Positions 1 to 8,496 of a stretch of 33,427 bases of DNA are shown piece after piece. Numbering within the stretch: the first letter of the stretch is position 1; the number at the start of each line of letters is the position of its first letter. The stretch covers positions 1 to 33,427 of the forward strand of contig QZWS01000051.1 in assembly GCA_004114245.1 (NCBI GenBank), in the 5' to 3' direction. The position numbers were made by a program, and so were the translations under genes. The stretch comes from Zoopage sp. CT-All. Lineage: Eukaryota; Zoopagomycota; Zoopagomycetes; Zoopagales; Zoopagaceae. Below the pieces are notes generated by a model. It did not search any database and had not been told where the DNA came from. It was given only the letters and a program-made list of their open reading frames with translations.

Positions 1-1638
1 TCCAAGTGGGAGGAGGTCAAGGCCATGTTGGATAGGTCTCCAGAAGGAGTGGGCAGGAAGAAGACGCGGAAACGGTCGGCAAGCAGTGTTGAGCTCGAGG
101 CCGAGGAGAATCATAGAGCGGAGGCAGAGCAGCAGGGGCCATCCAGGGTAACGCGAGCTCGCAGAGAGACGCAAGCTCCACTGCGGCTGACCTACGGCGC
201 AAGTGCCTCTCATTCGAGCCGCTATTCTGACAGCGACGAGGTGATTGACGAGTCCAAAGACGAGCTTGTGTCGGTAGGCAAGCCCATGGCGTCGAAGCAA
301 ACGCCAGCCGCTCCCCCCGTCAAGGTTTCCGCAGTTCCCAAGACCTCGATGGCAAGCTCCTCTGCGGTGGGCTCCAAGTCGGCGCCTACTAAAGGCAAGT
401 CTGATTCGCGCGGTCCGATTGGTCCCGAGGTTGGCGACATTCAGATCAAGTCCCGTGAACGCATGCAGCCACTCGACGAGGTCATAGCTGCGTCCACCAT
501 GGCCGATTCCATGTCGGAATATGTTTCACCGCCAAGAAAATATGTTGCCGGCGGCTGGCGACTCTCGTACGATCCCATCTATCTCTCCTCCAATACCGCC
601 GTCTTGTGCGGCATCAGCACACAGCTCGTGTCCCCAGCCGATCTGTCTAGTAAGAACCCCATGACTGTCGACTGGAGGGCTAGCGATCGTCGCGTTTTCG
701 ACGTCAACTCCCCAGACTTGGTCGCGGTCAAATTTATCAGGAACAGATCCAGAGCCTACCTCGCCAGACGCTTTGAACGCGAGCAGCACATGTTGAAGCG
801 ATTGCAAGGCGCATCCCACGTCGTGCAATTGATGGACTCGTGGGACGAGCACTATGGGTTTGTGATGGTCACTCGCTACGCCAATTTCGGCACAATTAAG
901 CTGCATTTGGACGCGATACATAAAAAAACGGAAAGTGCTATATGCGGGCTGCCGCCGCGCGTTTCTCGTGCCTGGTTCAAGGACATTGCGTTCGGACTGT
1001 TCGAAATACACTCCCGCGGCATCGCACACCTCGCCATACGCAGCGATAATTTTCTGGTCACTCGCCCGCCCAAATGGACCGAAGCTCGGCGTGCGCTATA
1101 CGACGATGGAGGAGTTGAGACGGATCCAGCCGAGGAAGAAATGATGCGATGCATAATTCAGATATCAGGGTTCAACGAGTCGGCACTATCGCTGGACGTG
1201 GCTGATGGCAATAGCATGACCCCGGTCAAGTGGTTCACGGGCCAGGTCGAAAACACGGATACGGTGGAAATCGACAATCGGGTGAAGCGATCCAAGCCCC
1301 GAGGAAAGTTCTACATGATGCCCAAGCCGGTGATACATGACGACAAGATTCTGGTCACGCACATTGACGTATACGCGACTGGGATGGTGCTTATCGAAAT
1401 GTCAACTGGATGCGTGCCAAGTTCCGTCAAAATCGATCCGAGTGATCGGGCGAAACTCATCGGCGAATGTGACGTATCCGCGCAAGCCTTGGCGTGGATC
1501 GACGAGCAGGGCGACCATTTGCCAGATTTCTTGCTGACGCTGATGGATGCCATAACCAAGAAAAGTCCAGCGATGCCGCAGCTAGTGCAGCACCCGTATA
1601 TCAAGGAGCAATGGCGGGATCAATGGTCGGTGATGTAA
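1..1638 (+). CDS. Pseudokinase, 5'-truncated by window edge
   Basis: The frame is open from base 1, so the protein starts upstream of the window; 537 residues follow the first visible Met (25). The first ~150 residues are low complexity and rich in K, R, S and E, which suggests a disordered, perhaps nuclear, tail. A protein-kinase fold follows. The ATP-binding lysine is present (VAVK, K236 counted from base 25), with an alpha-C-like glutamate in FEREQ and an F-lobe-like motif (HIDVYATGMVLIEM). The catalytic loop reads HLAIRSDN (335-342), so the HRD aspartate is Ala337. The DFG motif reads SGFN (381-384), so the metal-binding Asp is Gly382. Both essential acidic residues are therefore missing and I call it a pseudokinase. 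Its role is unknown: a scaffold or allosteric role is inference, and I cannot assign a named family. The stop at 1636 lies 38 bp from the convergent CZIB gene. Confidence 0.8.
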   Translation, partial: SKWEEVKAMLDRSPEGVGRKKTRKRSASSVELEAEENHRAEAEQQGPSRVTRARRETQAPLRLTYGASASHSSRYSDSDEVIDESKDELVSVGKPMASKQTPAAPPVKVSAVPKTSMASSSAVGSKSAPTKGKSDSRGPIGPEVGDIQIKSRERMQPLDEVIAASTMADSMSEYVSPPRKYVAGGWRLSYDPIYLSSNTAVLCGISTQLVSPADLSSKNPMTVDWRASDRRVFDVNSPDLVAVKFIRNRSRAYLARRFEREQHMLKRLQGASHVVQLMDSWDEHYGFVMVTRYANFGTIKLHLDAIHKKTESAICGLPPRVSRAWFKDIAFGLFEIHSRGIAHLAIRSDNFLVTRPPKWTEARRALYDDGGVETDPAEEEMMRCIIQISGFNESALSLDVADGNSMTPVKWFTGQVENTDTVEIDNRVKRSKPRGKFYMMPKPVIHDDKILVTHIDVYATGMVLIEMSTGCVPSSVKIDPSDRAKLIGECDVSAQALAWIDEQGDHLPDFLLTLMDAITKKSPAMPQLVQHPYIKEQWRDQWSVM

Positions 1639-1676
1639 AGGACTAATGGGCGGTGTATTCTCTTGTACAAATGTTG

Positions 1677-2275
1677 CTAGCGCTTGGTGACCTGCCACTT
1701 TGACTCGAGCTCCATGACACTGACCGACGCCTTGGCCTTCTCGTCGTAGTCAACCCATTCGCCTTCCGTCAGATCCACATCGTCAAACACAGTGCCGGAA
1801 TCAACTCCATTGACGCGCCACCCCTCACGGAACTCAAAGTCGACCGGCTCCAGCCCACGGCAATCGACGGTCAGCAGCACACCGAATTCCGAAGATTCAG
1901 CCTGCTCTGCGGTATACACCGCCTGCAACACCGATGGCGGCTCGATGGAGAGCGACGCCTCGCGCTTGCAAAACTTGCACCGCATGACCAAATTCGCCTC
2001 GCCCCGGCTGCCGGAGAGCGGCGACAGCGACTCTGCGGAAACAGTGACCCAGTTTGGCGCGACTTCGTTACACGACCCGCATTTGATCTAGGCGGGCCCT
2101 ATGATGGCAATGCGCGTGTGCGGAGGAGCGCACCTTGAAATGGAAAGCGTGTTCCTCGGGGTTGGAGGGACGCAGACCGGTGACGTTTTCGAGCACAGCG
2201 CGGACCAGGAGAGAGAGTTTCTGTGCGGTCGGCGCGGTTAGCGACAAGTGGTTGCATGCGGCCGCCTACCACCAT
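1677..2275 (-). CDS. CZIB: CXXC zinc-binding protein, UPF0587/CZIB (DUF866)
   Basis: Three exons: 2275-2270, 2220-2134 and 2087-1677, giving 167 aa against about 160 in the human homologue. The first exon encodes only Met-Val. Intron 1 (2269-2221, 49 nt) has GTAGGC, a CTAAC branch site and ACAG. Intron 2 (2133-2088) is 46 nt. The zinc site is two CXXC pairs, CGSC (34-37) and CKFC (68-71). The family signatures CRGLEPVDF and DYDEKA are clear in the C-terminal half. The family is a conserved eukaryotic zinc-binding beta-fold protein of poorly defined function. The assignment rests on continuous similarity across all three exons. An unspliced start inside the last exon would lose the first zinc knuckle, so the spliced model is preferred. 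It is divergent from the secreted-protein gene at 2390. Confidence 0.9.
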
Positions 2276-2389
2276 GCGGCAGCGATGGGTAGATAGGCAG
2301 TCTCTTTTTCTCTTCTCTACTTCCCACCGCTCAGCAAACCGCTCATCTCCTCCACAAGACATCAACACCGCTCAAATCGCTCCTCAACA

Positions 2390-2785
2390 ATGCACACAAC
2401 TTCGATCACGCTTGTGGTGCTCGCTACCGCCACTGCTCTCCTTTTTGCCGTCCCTGTCCTTGCTTCGGGCAGCGAAATCGGATCGCTGGACGCCGATCTC
2501 GCTCAACCCAGTGGCGAAGTACAGAAGCGTTCTGTTCAACAGAAACCACGTCCCGATATTGCTGCTTTGCGAGCCAAGTACGCAAATCCAAATCCTCAAG
2601 GTCTCGAACGCCATGGTAGAATAGGGAAGCCTTCCAAGATGCTCATGACAAATTTGCGCTCGCGTCTCACCGGTCCGGAGAAGCAAAATGCAATCTCAGC
2701 ACCCATCGTTCATCCTGTGCCGGATAATGATGTGTCCATCAAATCCGACATGGATTCCAAGGAGAACGAAGAGGAGACTTTCTGA
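2390..2785 (+). CDS. Small secreted protein with Kex2-type site
   Basis: Single exon, 131 aa. Residues 1-25 form a classic signal peptide: a short polar start, a hydrophobic core, then cleavage probably after VLA. A dibasic Lys46-Arg47 (EVQKR) about 20 residues later resembles a Kex2/furin processing site, so the secreted form may be a propeptide released to give an ~84-residue basic-to-acidic product. The mature part has no cysteines, no transmembrane segment and an acidic tail. A C/T-rich leader (about 2308-2389) precedes the ATG, as is common in strongly expressed fungal genes. I recognise no family. The stop lies only 64 bp from the start of the next gene on the same strand. Confidence 0.75.
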   Translation: MHTTSITLVVLATATALLFAVPVLASGSEIGSLDADLAQPSGEVQKRSVQQKPRPDIAALRAKYANPNPQGLERHGRIGKPSKMLMTNLRSRLTGPEKQNAISAPIVHPVPDNDVSIKSDMDSKENEEETF

Positions 2786-2849
2786 GTTTTACCGAGTGCA
2801 GGAAGAAGCATGCATGTGTAGCAGAATGTAGCAGTCACATTCTACACAC

Positions 2850-4130
2850 ATGCCTTGGGTACTTGGCCACTTCCGCTCCCTCCACCTTATACCAACATCC
2901 TCCGCAGGACCAAGACCTAAAGTCTGAGCTGGCCAAGTTCTCGTCCCGGTTCCACGAAGAACGGGCCGTTGCCGGCGGCCTCTCCGCCATCCCCGCGTCC
3001 CTCCGCGCAGCCGACAAGGTGCATTCCCGCTCACCCATGATCTTTTCACTAACGCCGGTGTGCTGTGGTAGAAACTACCGTTGTTTGCGCGGAAGAATCG
3101 TGGCGTAGAGTTCCGTGGCTCCCGCGACCGCGGCAGATCTTCTTACGCGGGCACGACATCCGCCATCGAGGCCCAGCAGCTGGATGCCAGCAGGCGGGCC
3201 CTGGAGCGCAAGGCAAAGATATACGATGCGTTACACGCGGGCGAGCTGACTGTAGAGGAGGTCGGGTTTGTGGTAAAGCGGCAAGAGCATGCCAGCCGAT
3301 TTGATTACGATCCCGCGGACATCAAGCGAAGCGATAGTATTTCGACGGCACCGAGAGTAGATGGTGGGGCATGGAGCAACGGCATGTTGGGCGAGCGGAC
3401 GCCGATACTGGTGGATTTCGCGCAGAAACGGCTCGTTTGTCCTCGTCCTCAGCCACTCGCGGCTGTGGAAGTCACCAGACCAGCGGCAGTGACAACTGGC
3501 AAGCGACGACGATGGGACATGATGCCAGAAGAGTCCGCTGAGCAGCAGCCTGAGGAGATGGTCGAGATTGTTGACGAGTTTGGACGTCAGCGCATCGTTC
3601 CTCGCGCGTCTCTGGCCCGGCCATCCGCCAATGACCGTCCAGAACTGGTCTCTGCCGATATGACGCGGGAAGACATCCGGCGTCGATGGGAGCGCGAGGC
3701 GCTGGAAAAGATGGAGCGTGTTGTGGGTCCGGAGCACTACAACGCCGAGTTTGAGATCCGTCAGATGGGTGCTGGCTACTACAAGTTCTCGCGCGATGAA
3801 GAGGAGCGACTGAAGGAGCAGAAGGCATTGGCTGACATGCGGCGTGAGACTGAGCAGGAGCGGAGCTCAAGGGGAATAGTCGATGTGAGGCCGAGTGAGG
3901 AAGGCGACAAGGCAGATCAGGTGAAGGACGAGGACGACGATGAGGATGAGGACAGGCCAGACTCCAAGAGGTTTCGAGTGTATGAAGACATCTATGGCGA
4001 TGGTATGATGCCGCCTGATGAAGGGAGCGCGGCGCCGAGCACCACAGCAACCGGTGGCCCTCTCGACGTCGGCTTTGCCATCGAGGAGCTTCTGGTCGAG
4101 GCTCGCCGCCAAGCACTGCAACACCACTAG
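2850..4130 (+). CDS. CCDC174: CCDC174-like nuclear protein
   Basis: Three exons, 2850-2858, 2908-3018 and 3072-4130, giving 392 aa. Exon 1 would encode only Met-Pro-Trp. Intron 1 is 2859-2907 (GTACTT...GCAG, 49 nt); intron 2 is 3019-3071 (GTGCAT, CTAAC, GTAG, 53 nt). Exon 2 carries a DLKSELAKFSSRF segment like the conserved N-terminus of CCDC174. Exon 3 has EFGRQR, then MGAGYYKFSRDEEER and a charged helical stretch, the family core. An acidic D/E run follows at about residue 310. In animals CCDC174 is nuclear and associates with the exon-junction-complex/spliceosome machinery; a similar mRNA-processing role here is inferred. The first exon is the weakest part: no in-frame ATG exists upstream without splicing, which supports the tiny exon. 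It is convergent with RPL8, 80 bp away. Confidence 0.75.
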
Positions 4131-4210
4131 TATGTACATAACATGGACACCCATTTCTGTGTAATTCCAATCGTGATTGAGAGCGAGCACACACGACCTG
4201 CAACACTGCT

Positions 4211-4975
4211 CTACTCCTTGATCTTCTTGGAACCACGCAGCAGACCAGTCCTCCTGGCAGCGATAAGACCGGCCTTTTGTCCGGGCACGGAGCTGCGGGC
4301 AACGGTGGACGCGTGACCAATATGCTGGTGGTTACCACCACCATGGGGATGGTCCACGGGGTTCATGGCCACACCACGGGTCTTGGGCCACGAGTTGCGC
4401 TTGACGCGGTACTTGTGGAACGCGCGACCGGCCTTGAGCATGGGCTTGTCGATACGGCCGCCGCCGGCGACAATGCCCACGGTGGCGCGGCAACGGTCGG
4501 AGATGACCTTCTTGGAGCCCGACGGCAGCTTGAGACGTGTCTTGCCGTCGTCCTTGTTGTGACCAATAATGGTCGCGTAGTTGCCCGAGGTGCGGGCAAT
4601 GGCGCCACGATCACCGGGCAGCTCCTCGATGTTGCACACCACGGTACCCTCGGGCATGGCGGCCAGCGGCAGCACGTTGCCGACGGACAGCACGGCCTTC
4701 TTGCCGCAATACACAAACTGGCCGGTGTACATGCCCTCGGTGGCGATGAAGGTCTGCATGTGCATCTTGTAGCGGTACGGGTCGCGGAACTGGACCTTTG
4801 CGAGCGGGGCGCCGCGGCCGGGATCGTGCACGATCTCCTTGACGATGCCGCGGATGTAGCCGTTGCGCTCGGAGTAGTCGAGGGCGCGGAGCTTGGCAGC
4901 ACCAACGCGGTTCTTGTTGTGCGACTTGAAGATGCCACCGGCACCTTTGCGCTGTGCGCGGATAACGCGACCCAT
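4211..4975 (-). CDS. RPL8: 60S ribosomal protein uL2 (L8/L2)
   Basis: Single exon, 254 aa, the same length as the yeast protein. The start is the ATG at 4975 ([11 protein letters not shown]), the conserved N-terminus of eukaryotic uL2; an upstream open extension in the same frame (to 5146) is leader. uL2 is one of the proteins closest to the peptidyl-transferase centre of the large subunit. The near-invariant [12 protein letters not shown] loop, which carries the histidine hydroxylated in human RPL8, is intact near residue 210-220, as is the [10 protein letters not shown]-terminus. Codon use is strongly GC3-biased, as expected for a highly expressed gene. Unusually for a fungal ribosomal protein gene, I see no intron inside the coding region. 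Confidence 0.98.
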   Translation of the reverse strand: MGRVIRAQRKGAGGIFKSHNKNRVGAAKLRALDYSERNGYIRGIVKEIVHDPGRGAPLAKVQFRDPYRYKMHMQTFIATEGMYTGQFVYCGKKAVLSVGNVLPLAAMPEGTVVCNIEELPGDRGAIARTSGNYATIIGHNKDDGKTRLKLPSGSKKVISDRCRATVGIVAGGGRIDKPMLKAGRAFHKYRVKRNSWPKTRGVAMNPVDHPHGGGNHQHIGHASTVARSSVPGQKAGLIAARRTGLLRGSKKIKE

Positions 4976-5160
4976 GGCGAGTGGAGATGGGACGGCGGGT
5001 GGGCGGCGAGAGGAGGAAAGACGAGGCCGATTGCTGTGGAAAAAGTTGTGGCCAGGGGTGGGCCGTCTAGACGGTCGGGCGGCGGCTGATGGCGCACGTG
5101 CCAGCCGGCTGCCTAAAGCGGCGATGGATGAATTGGTTCCAGGCAAGGGGAGTGTGACTG

Positions 5161-5215
5161 GTGTGGTGGGTGTAGTGGGAGTGGCGGGTGAGGTGGGTGA
5201 GGTGGGTGTGATGGG
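5161..5215. repeat. Short G-rich minisatellite
   Basis: Imperfect tandem GTGGGTGWR-like units, all G/T/A on the plus strand, in the RPL8 upstream region. It could be a promoter element of RPL8 or slippage-derived; nothing in the sequence decides. Confidence 0.6.
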
Positions 5216-5957
5216 CTCCCATAGGGCAGTGGAGGAGTAAAGCTGGGGCTCTTCTCCATTGCAGGATGGACTAAAGGTGCTGGTGAGTGTACATTGCTGA
5301 AAGACATGTCTTGCTATCTGTCAAAAAGGGTGGCTAGTGGAATGAGATATTCAGTTTCTGTATATGCTGTAAGGTTCAAAGTAATTAGCAAATCCTTTAG
5401 CAATCCATTATATTTTAGGTCAAATACAATATTCATTGCAATGGTGGTTTTGGAGGCTGTCAGAATGGACCTAGTTGGTAATTAAATTGTAGAAAAGAGG
5501 GCTGCTAGGCTGCCCTCTCTGCCAAGGTTAACTCAACCAGGTCAATACCTGTGTGCTATATAAGATGACATATTGGTTTGCTGGCTAGAGGTTAGAGCAG
5601 CAGTGTATTTACTGTTCCTGCTTGGCCTAAATATAGCAGATTGCCAACCACTTTAGGCCTTGCAGCATAACAGATTAGGCCTGGTGATGATTTTATTTCC
5701 ATTCATGTCTAGATATAGCTCTTTGGAACTGTAGAGCAGATTAGTTGGTCAAGACAATATCTTTTCTTTATATTATGAAATATATATAGTTCCACCAACC
5801 TTGGTCTCCCCCACCATACTCTCTGCTGCTCTCCTCTATACCAACCCTACAGGCTGTAATGACTAACTTAGTAGTAGAGAAGATAGGTGTAGGGAGGAGA
5901 GTAACAAGGGAATATAGTTCAATTAGGTGCATGTATTAGCCAACACTGGTGTTGACA

Positions 5958-5981
5958 TGACAGAAAGAAAAGATTCTGTCA
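5958..5981. repeat. Hairpin upstream of copy 1
   Basis: TGACAGAA and TTCTGTCA form a perfect 8-bp inverted repeat with an 8-nt loop. It is preceded at 5941-5954 by a second short inverted repeat (CAACAC-TG-GTGTTG). Both lie about 150-190 bp before the copy 1 start and are not evident upstream of copies 2-4. Confidence 0.5.
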
Positions 5982-6058
5982 CAGATGCTTCATCTGCAAC
6001 AGCCTGAAATTCTATAACCCTGAGCACAGCAGTGATTACACAACTCAACGGATAACCC

Positions 6059-7516
6059 CAGTCGCCAAAATGCATTCTCAACTTTCACCTCACCGCCAAA
6101 TACACACAACAATTGCCTTGATCGAAGCCTATGAATTCATCCTCCTCGGAATCAAATGACTCGCGCTACGGTCTGAGGATAGAGCGTTCACCGGACCCCG
6201 AAGCTGCATGGTCCGATAAAAAGCTCAAGCACTTCAAGATCGAGGTGCGCGAGGAGAACTTTGTCGACTTCTTCCTGGAGAACCCTCCGCCTCCTACGAG
6301 CTTCTCAGACGACATCAACAAGCTGCTCGCCGCCGATCTGTCGGATATTAATGCGACGAAATGGAAAGAGTTGAGGCCTGACTACGAAGACAAGACGGTG
6401 TCCCGTTTCGCAAAAGACGTCTATGGCATTACCCATGCGCACGCAGGCACAGACGGTGGCATGGTCATGCTCTCCAAATCATTGTTGGAGCATTTTGGTT
6501 ACGACGATCAAGATCTCGCCATACGGGGTCCCAGCAATCTACAGCTGGACATGAACAGTTACCAATTCATCGCCAGGCCCAATCTGTACATCGAGACATC
6601 CCTGCTTACCATCAGGCTCCTAGTGCTGGAGGAGGACAAGAACTATCATAGTTCGAAAAACAGGAGCCTGTCGGACACAGAGTCCGAGAAGCTCGCGGAG
6701 GCGAATCCCCAGGCGCAAGTCATCGCAGAAGCCATAACGTCTTTTCAGGTGAACAACAATATCAGAGACAGCCAGAAGATGCAGCTCGAGAAATCACAGC
6801 TCATTCCGTGCATCACCATGCTAGGCACATGCCCCACGTTCTATCTTATTCGGGTGACCAAGGATTTGGCCGACGCAGTAGCAAGGGGGAATGAGCCCAA
6901 TGAAGACACGATCGTCAGGCGATACACCGTTCCGGCCATAGGGCTTTGCCCGGGTACTGAGATGTTGGACAGGGATATCAGGCTGCACATATTCCAGTGC
7001 TACGCGTCGCTGAGGAAGTATGTGCTCGGCCACAACCCGGAGTGCGAATGTTCCATATGTTCCGAGCTGCGGAGCACCAGATATTGCCCATTTTAAAGTA
7101 ACGTACATCCTGATCGCATCATCTTGCATACCCACGCATAGGTAGCGTACGCAAGTAACCTTTCTGTTGTTAGCAATAGGTGTAGCACTCAATCAATGCA
7201 AATGTATATTTTGTTTCGCGATGTACTCTTCTGCGATGGAGAGCTCGGACATATGTATCCGAGAGAAGTAAAGTTCTTTTCAGCAGTCTACACACCGCAT
7301 CCCTGGCCACTACGTCCTTGCTCCAACATATTTCACTAGTTATTAAATTATTTGGTCACTTGAAGATAGGAAATATGTAGGGCTGTTTAGAATAGATGTT
7401 TTGCTAATAAAATGCCTAAATTAAGGCTGCTTTGTAGTGCAATTTTGCATTCATTTGATTATTGGATTTCAATTACTAAGTAGCCAGCATTGGAGACTAA
7501 CCACAATTAGATCATA
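6059..7516 (+). repeat. Duplicated unit, arm 1 of inverted pair
   Basis: Copy 1 with its leader and about 420 bp of 3' non-coding tail. The tail (CCTGATCGCATCATC..., CAATAGGTGTAGCACTC, TTTGGTCACTTGAAG, ATAAAATGCCTAAA) matches the reverse complement of 8097-8496 and the region after copy 3. Relative to copy 2 it carries extra sequence at about 7216-7340. The unit boundaries are approximate and read by eye. Confidence 0.7.
6131..7096 (+). CDS. PD-(D/E)XK-like fungal family protein, copy 1
   Basis: Intronless, 321 aa, one of four paralogs in the window. The N-terminal third (ENPPPPTSFSDDINKLLAAD) and the C-terminal third (PCITMLGTCPTFYLIRVTKD) are nearly identical to the other copies, while the middle diverges. 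The middle resembles a PD-(D/E)XK nuclease core: RPN (normally RPD; Asn151), a strand LLVLEEDK (E167, E168, D169, K170), then QAQVIAEAI with Gln196 and Glu200. From family knowledge, uncharacterised basidiomycete proteins share an LLVQEDK strand, an AEAIAAFQ-NN helix and the TFYxIxVT block. Here the lysine strand is intact but the first acidic residue is Asn, so activity is doubtful. The C-terminus has a CxCxxC motif (CECSIC). There is no signal peptide or membrane segment. Function is unknown; nuclease descent is inference. Confidence 0.7.
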   Translation: MNSSSSESNDSRYGLRIERSPDPEAAWSDKKLKHFKIEVREENFVDFFLENPPPPTSFSDDINKLLAADLSDINATKWKELRPDYEDKTVSRFAKDVYGITHAHAGTDGGMVMLSKSLLEHFGYDDQDLAIRGPSNLQLDMNSYQFIARPNLYIETSLLTIRLLVLEEDKNYHSSKNRSLSDTESEKLAEANPQAQVIAEAITSFQVNNNIRDSQKMQLEKSQLIPCITMLGTCPTFYLIRVTKDLADAVARGNEPNEDTIVRRYTVPAIGLCPGTEMLDRDIRLHIFQCYASLRKYVLGHNPECECSICSELRSTRYCPF

Positions 7517-8496
7517 ATCATCCCCTGTATTTGAGTGCCTTCTCAGAGAAACAGAATGTCCTAAAGCTTCCATTTGAGTGCTTATATTTTACCCAATGAT
7601 ATCTTGCTTTACCATTAAGTGATATCACACTAGACTGTATATCTTGTAATCAGACTGATTTACCCAGTTGCTGCACACTCCATTGCCTATATGCATTGTT
7701 GAGAATATCTGCTTTTAGTGTTATGTTACATTATCCTTTCACAGCGTTAAGCTGCTCTATACAAACTCCAGATTAATTGCCAAAATGTAGACTTATCTTT
7801 TTCATTGACATTTCTGTATACTGGGACATATAGGCACTCACCTGAGTCCCAGCACAGGGAAGGGAAAGGGCCCTAATCAGTAGGATGTGGTTATATTCTG
7901 CTTAGCAAAAAAAACTGCTAATATGTATACTACAATTATAATCAAATACATACAGTTCCACAGATATGCCCCCCACCATACCTACACTACTGCTGCTTGA
8001 ATTGAATTGAATTTAATTGCTTCAGTAATGTTATGTCTACTGATCTATAATATAAAGTCTAACTGCACATCACTGCTACTTTCCCTTACACCTTACAATA
8101 TAATCTAGCTGCAATCAGTTTGTATATTGCCCAATATCAGATCTGTTTAGTAATTGAAAACCAAAAAAGGAATCATAGACTACACTCTGATGCAATTTAA
8201 TTGGCATGTTTAAAACATAATTAAGTAGTTTAGGCATTTTATTGCCATGCCTTTTCTACAAGCTCTGCATATTACATATATTCAAGTGACCAAATCAATG
8301 AATAACTGATACACCAAATGCTTCATTGCATTATCAGCGAAGTATACATTTGCATTGATAGAGTGCTACACCTATTGCTAACAAACAGAAAGGTCACTAG
8401 CGTACGCTACCTATTCATCATATCAAGCAGAACGTGGGTATGCAAGATGATGCGATCAGGACGTACGTCTTCTTAAACTGGGCAATACCTGGTCGC
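7097..8496. other. AT-rich region between convergent copies 1 and 2
   Basis: Made of the two inverted 3' tails (7097-7516 and 8097-8496) and a ~580-bp AT-rich spacer (7517-8096). The spacer includes homopolymer and AATTGAATTGAATTTAATTG-type simple sequence. The only sizeable open frame on the plus strand (from 8434) is antisense to the end of copy 2. I see no gene. Confidence 0.6.

Larger units (their letters stand above)
4976..6130. other. Intergenic region: RPL8 promoter, then AT-rich repeat debris
   Basis: 4976-5240 is the GC-rich, purine/pyrimidine-asymmetric leader and promoter of RPL8. From about 5290 composition drops to AT-rich. It holds fragments resembling sequence elsewhere in the window: 5554-5683 resembles 24247-24380, and an AGTTCCACC...CCCCACCATAC stretch at about 5788-5820 recurs at 7950-7985. 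6006-6130 is the conserved promoter/leader of nuclease-like family copy 1. I see no credible gene here. Confidence 0.6.

Noticed and set aside
3472-4344. 290-aa minus-strand frame across the CCDC174-like gene
   Set aside because: It overlaps a gene with clear homology and the RPL8 3' end; its composition is that of an antisense shadow.
4277-5089. 270-aa open frame on the plus strand opposite RPL8
   Set aside because: It is antisense to a highly conserved ribosomal protein; its length is a by-product of GC-rich codon bias, and it has no motif.
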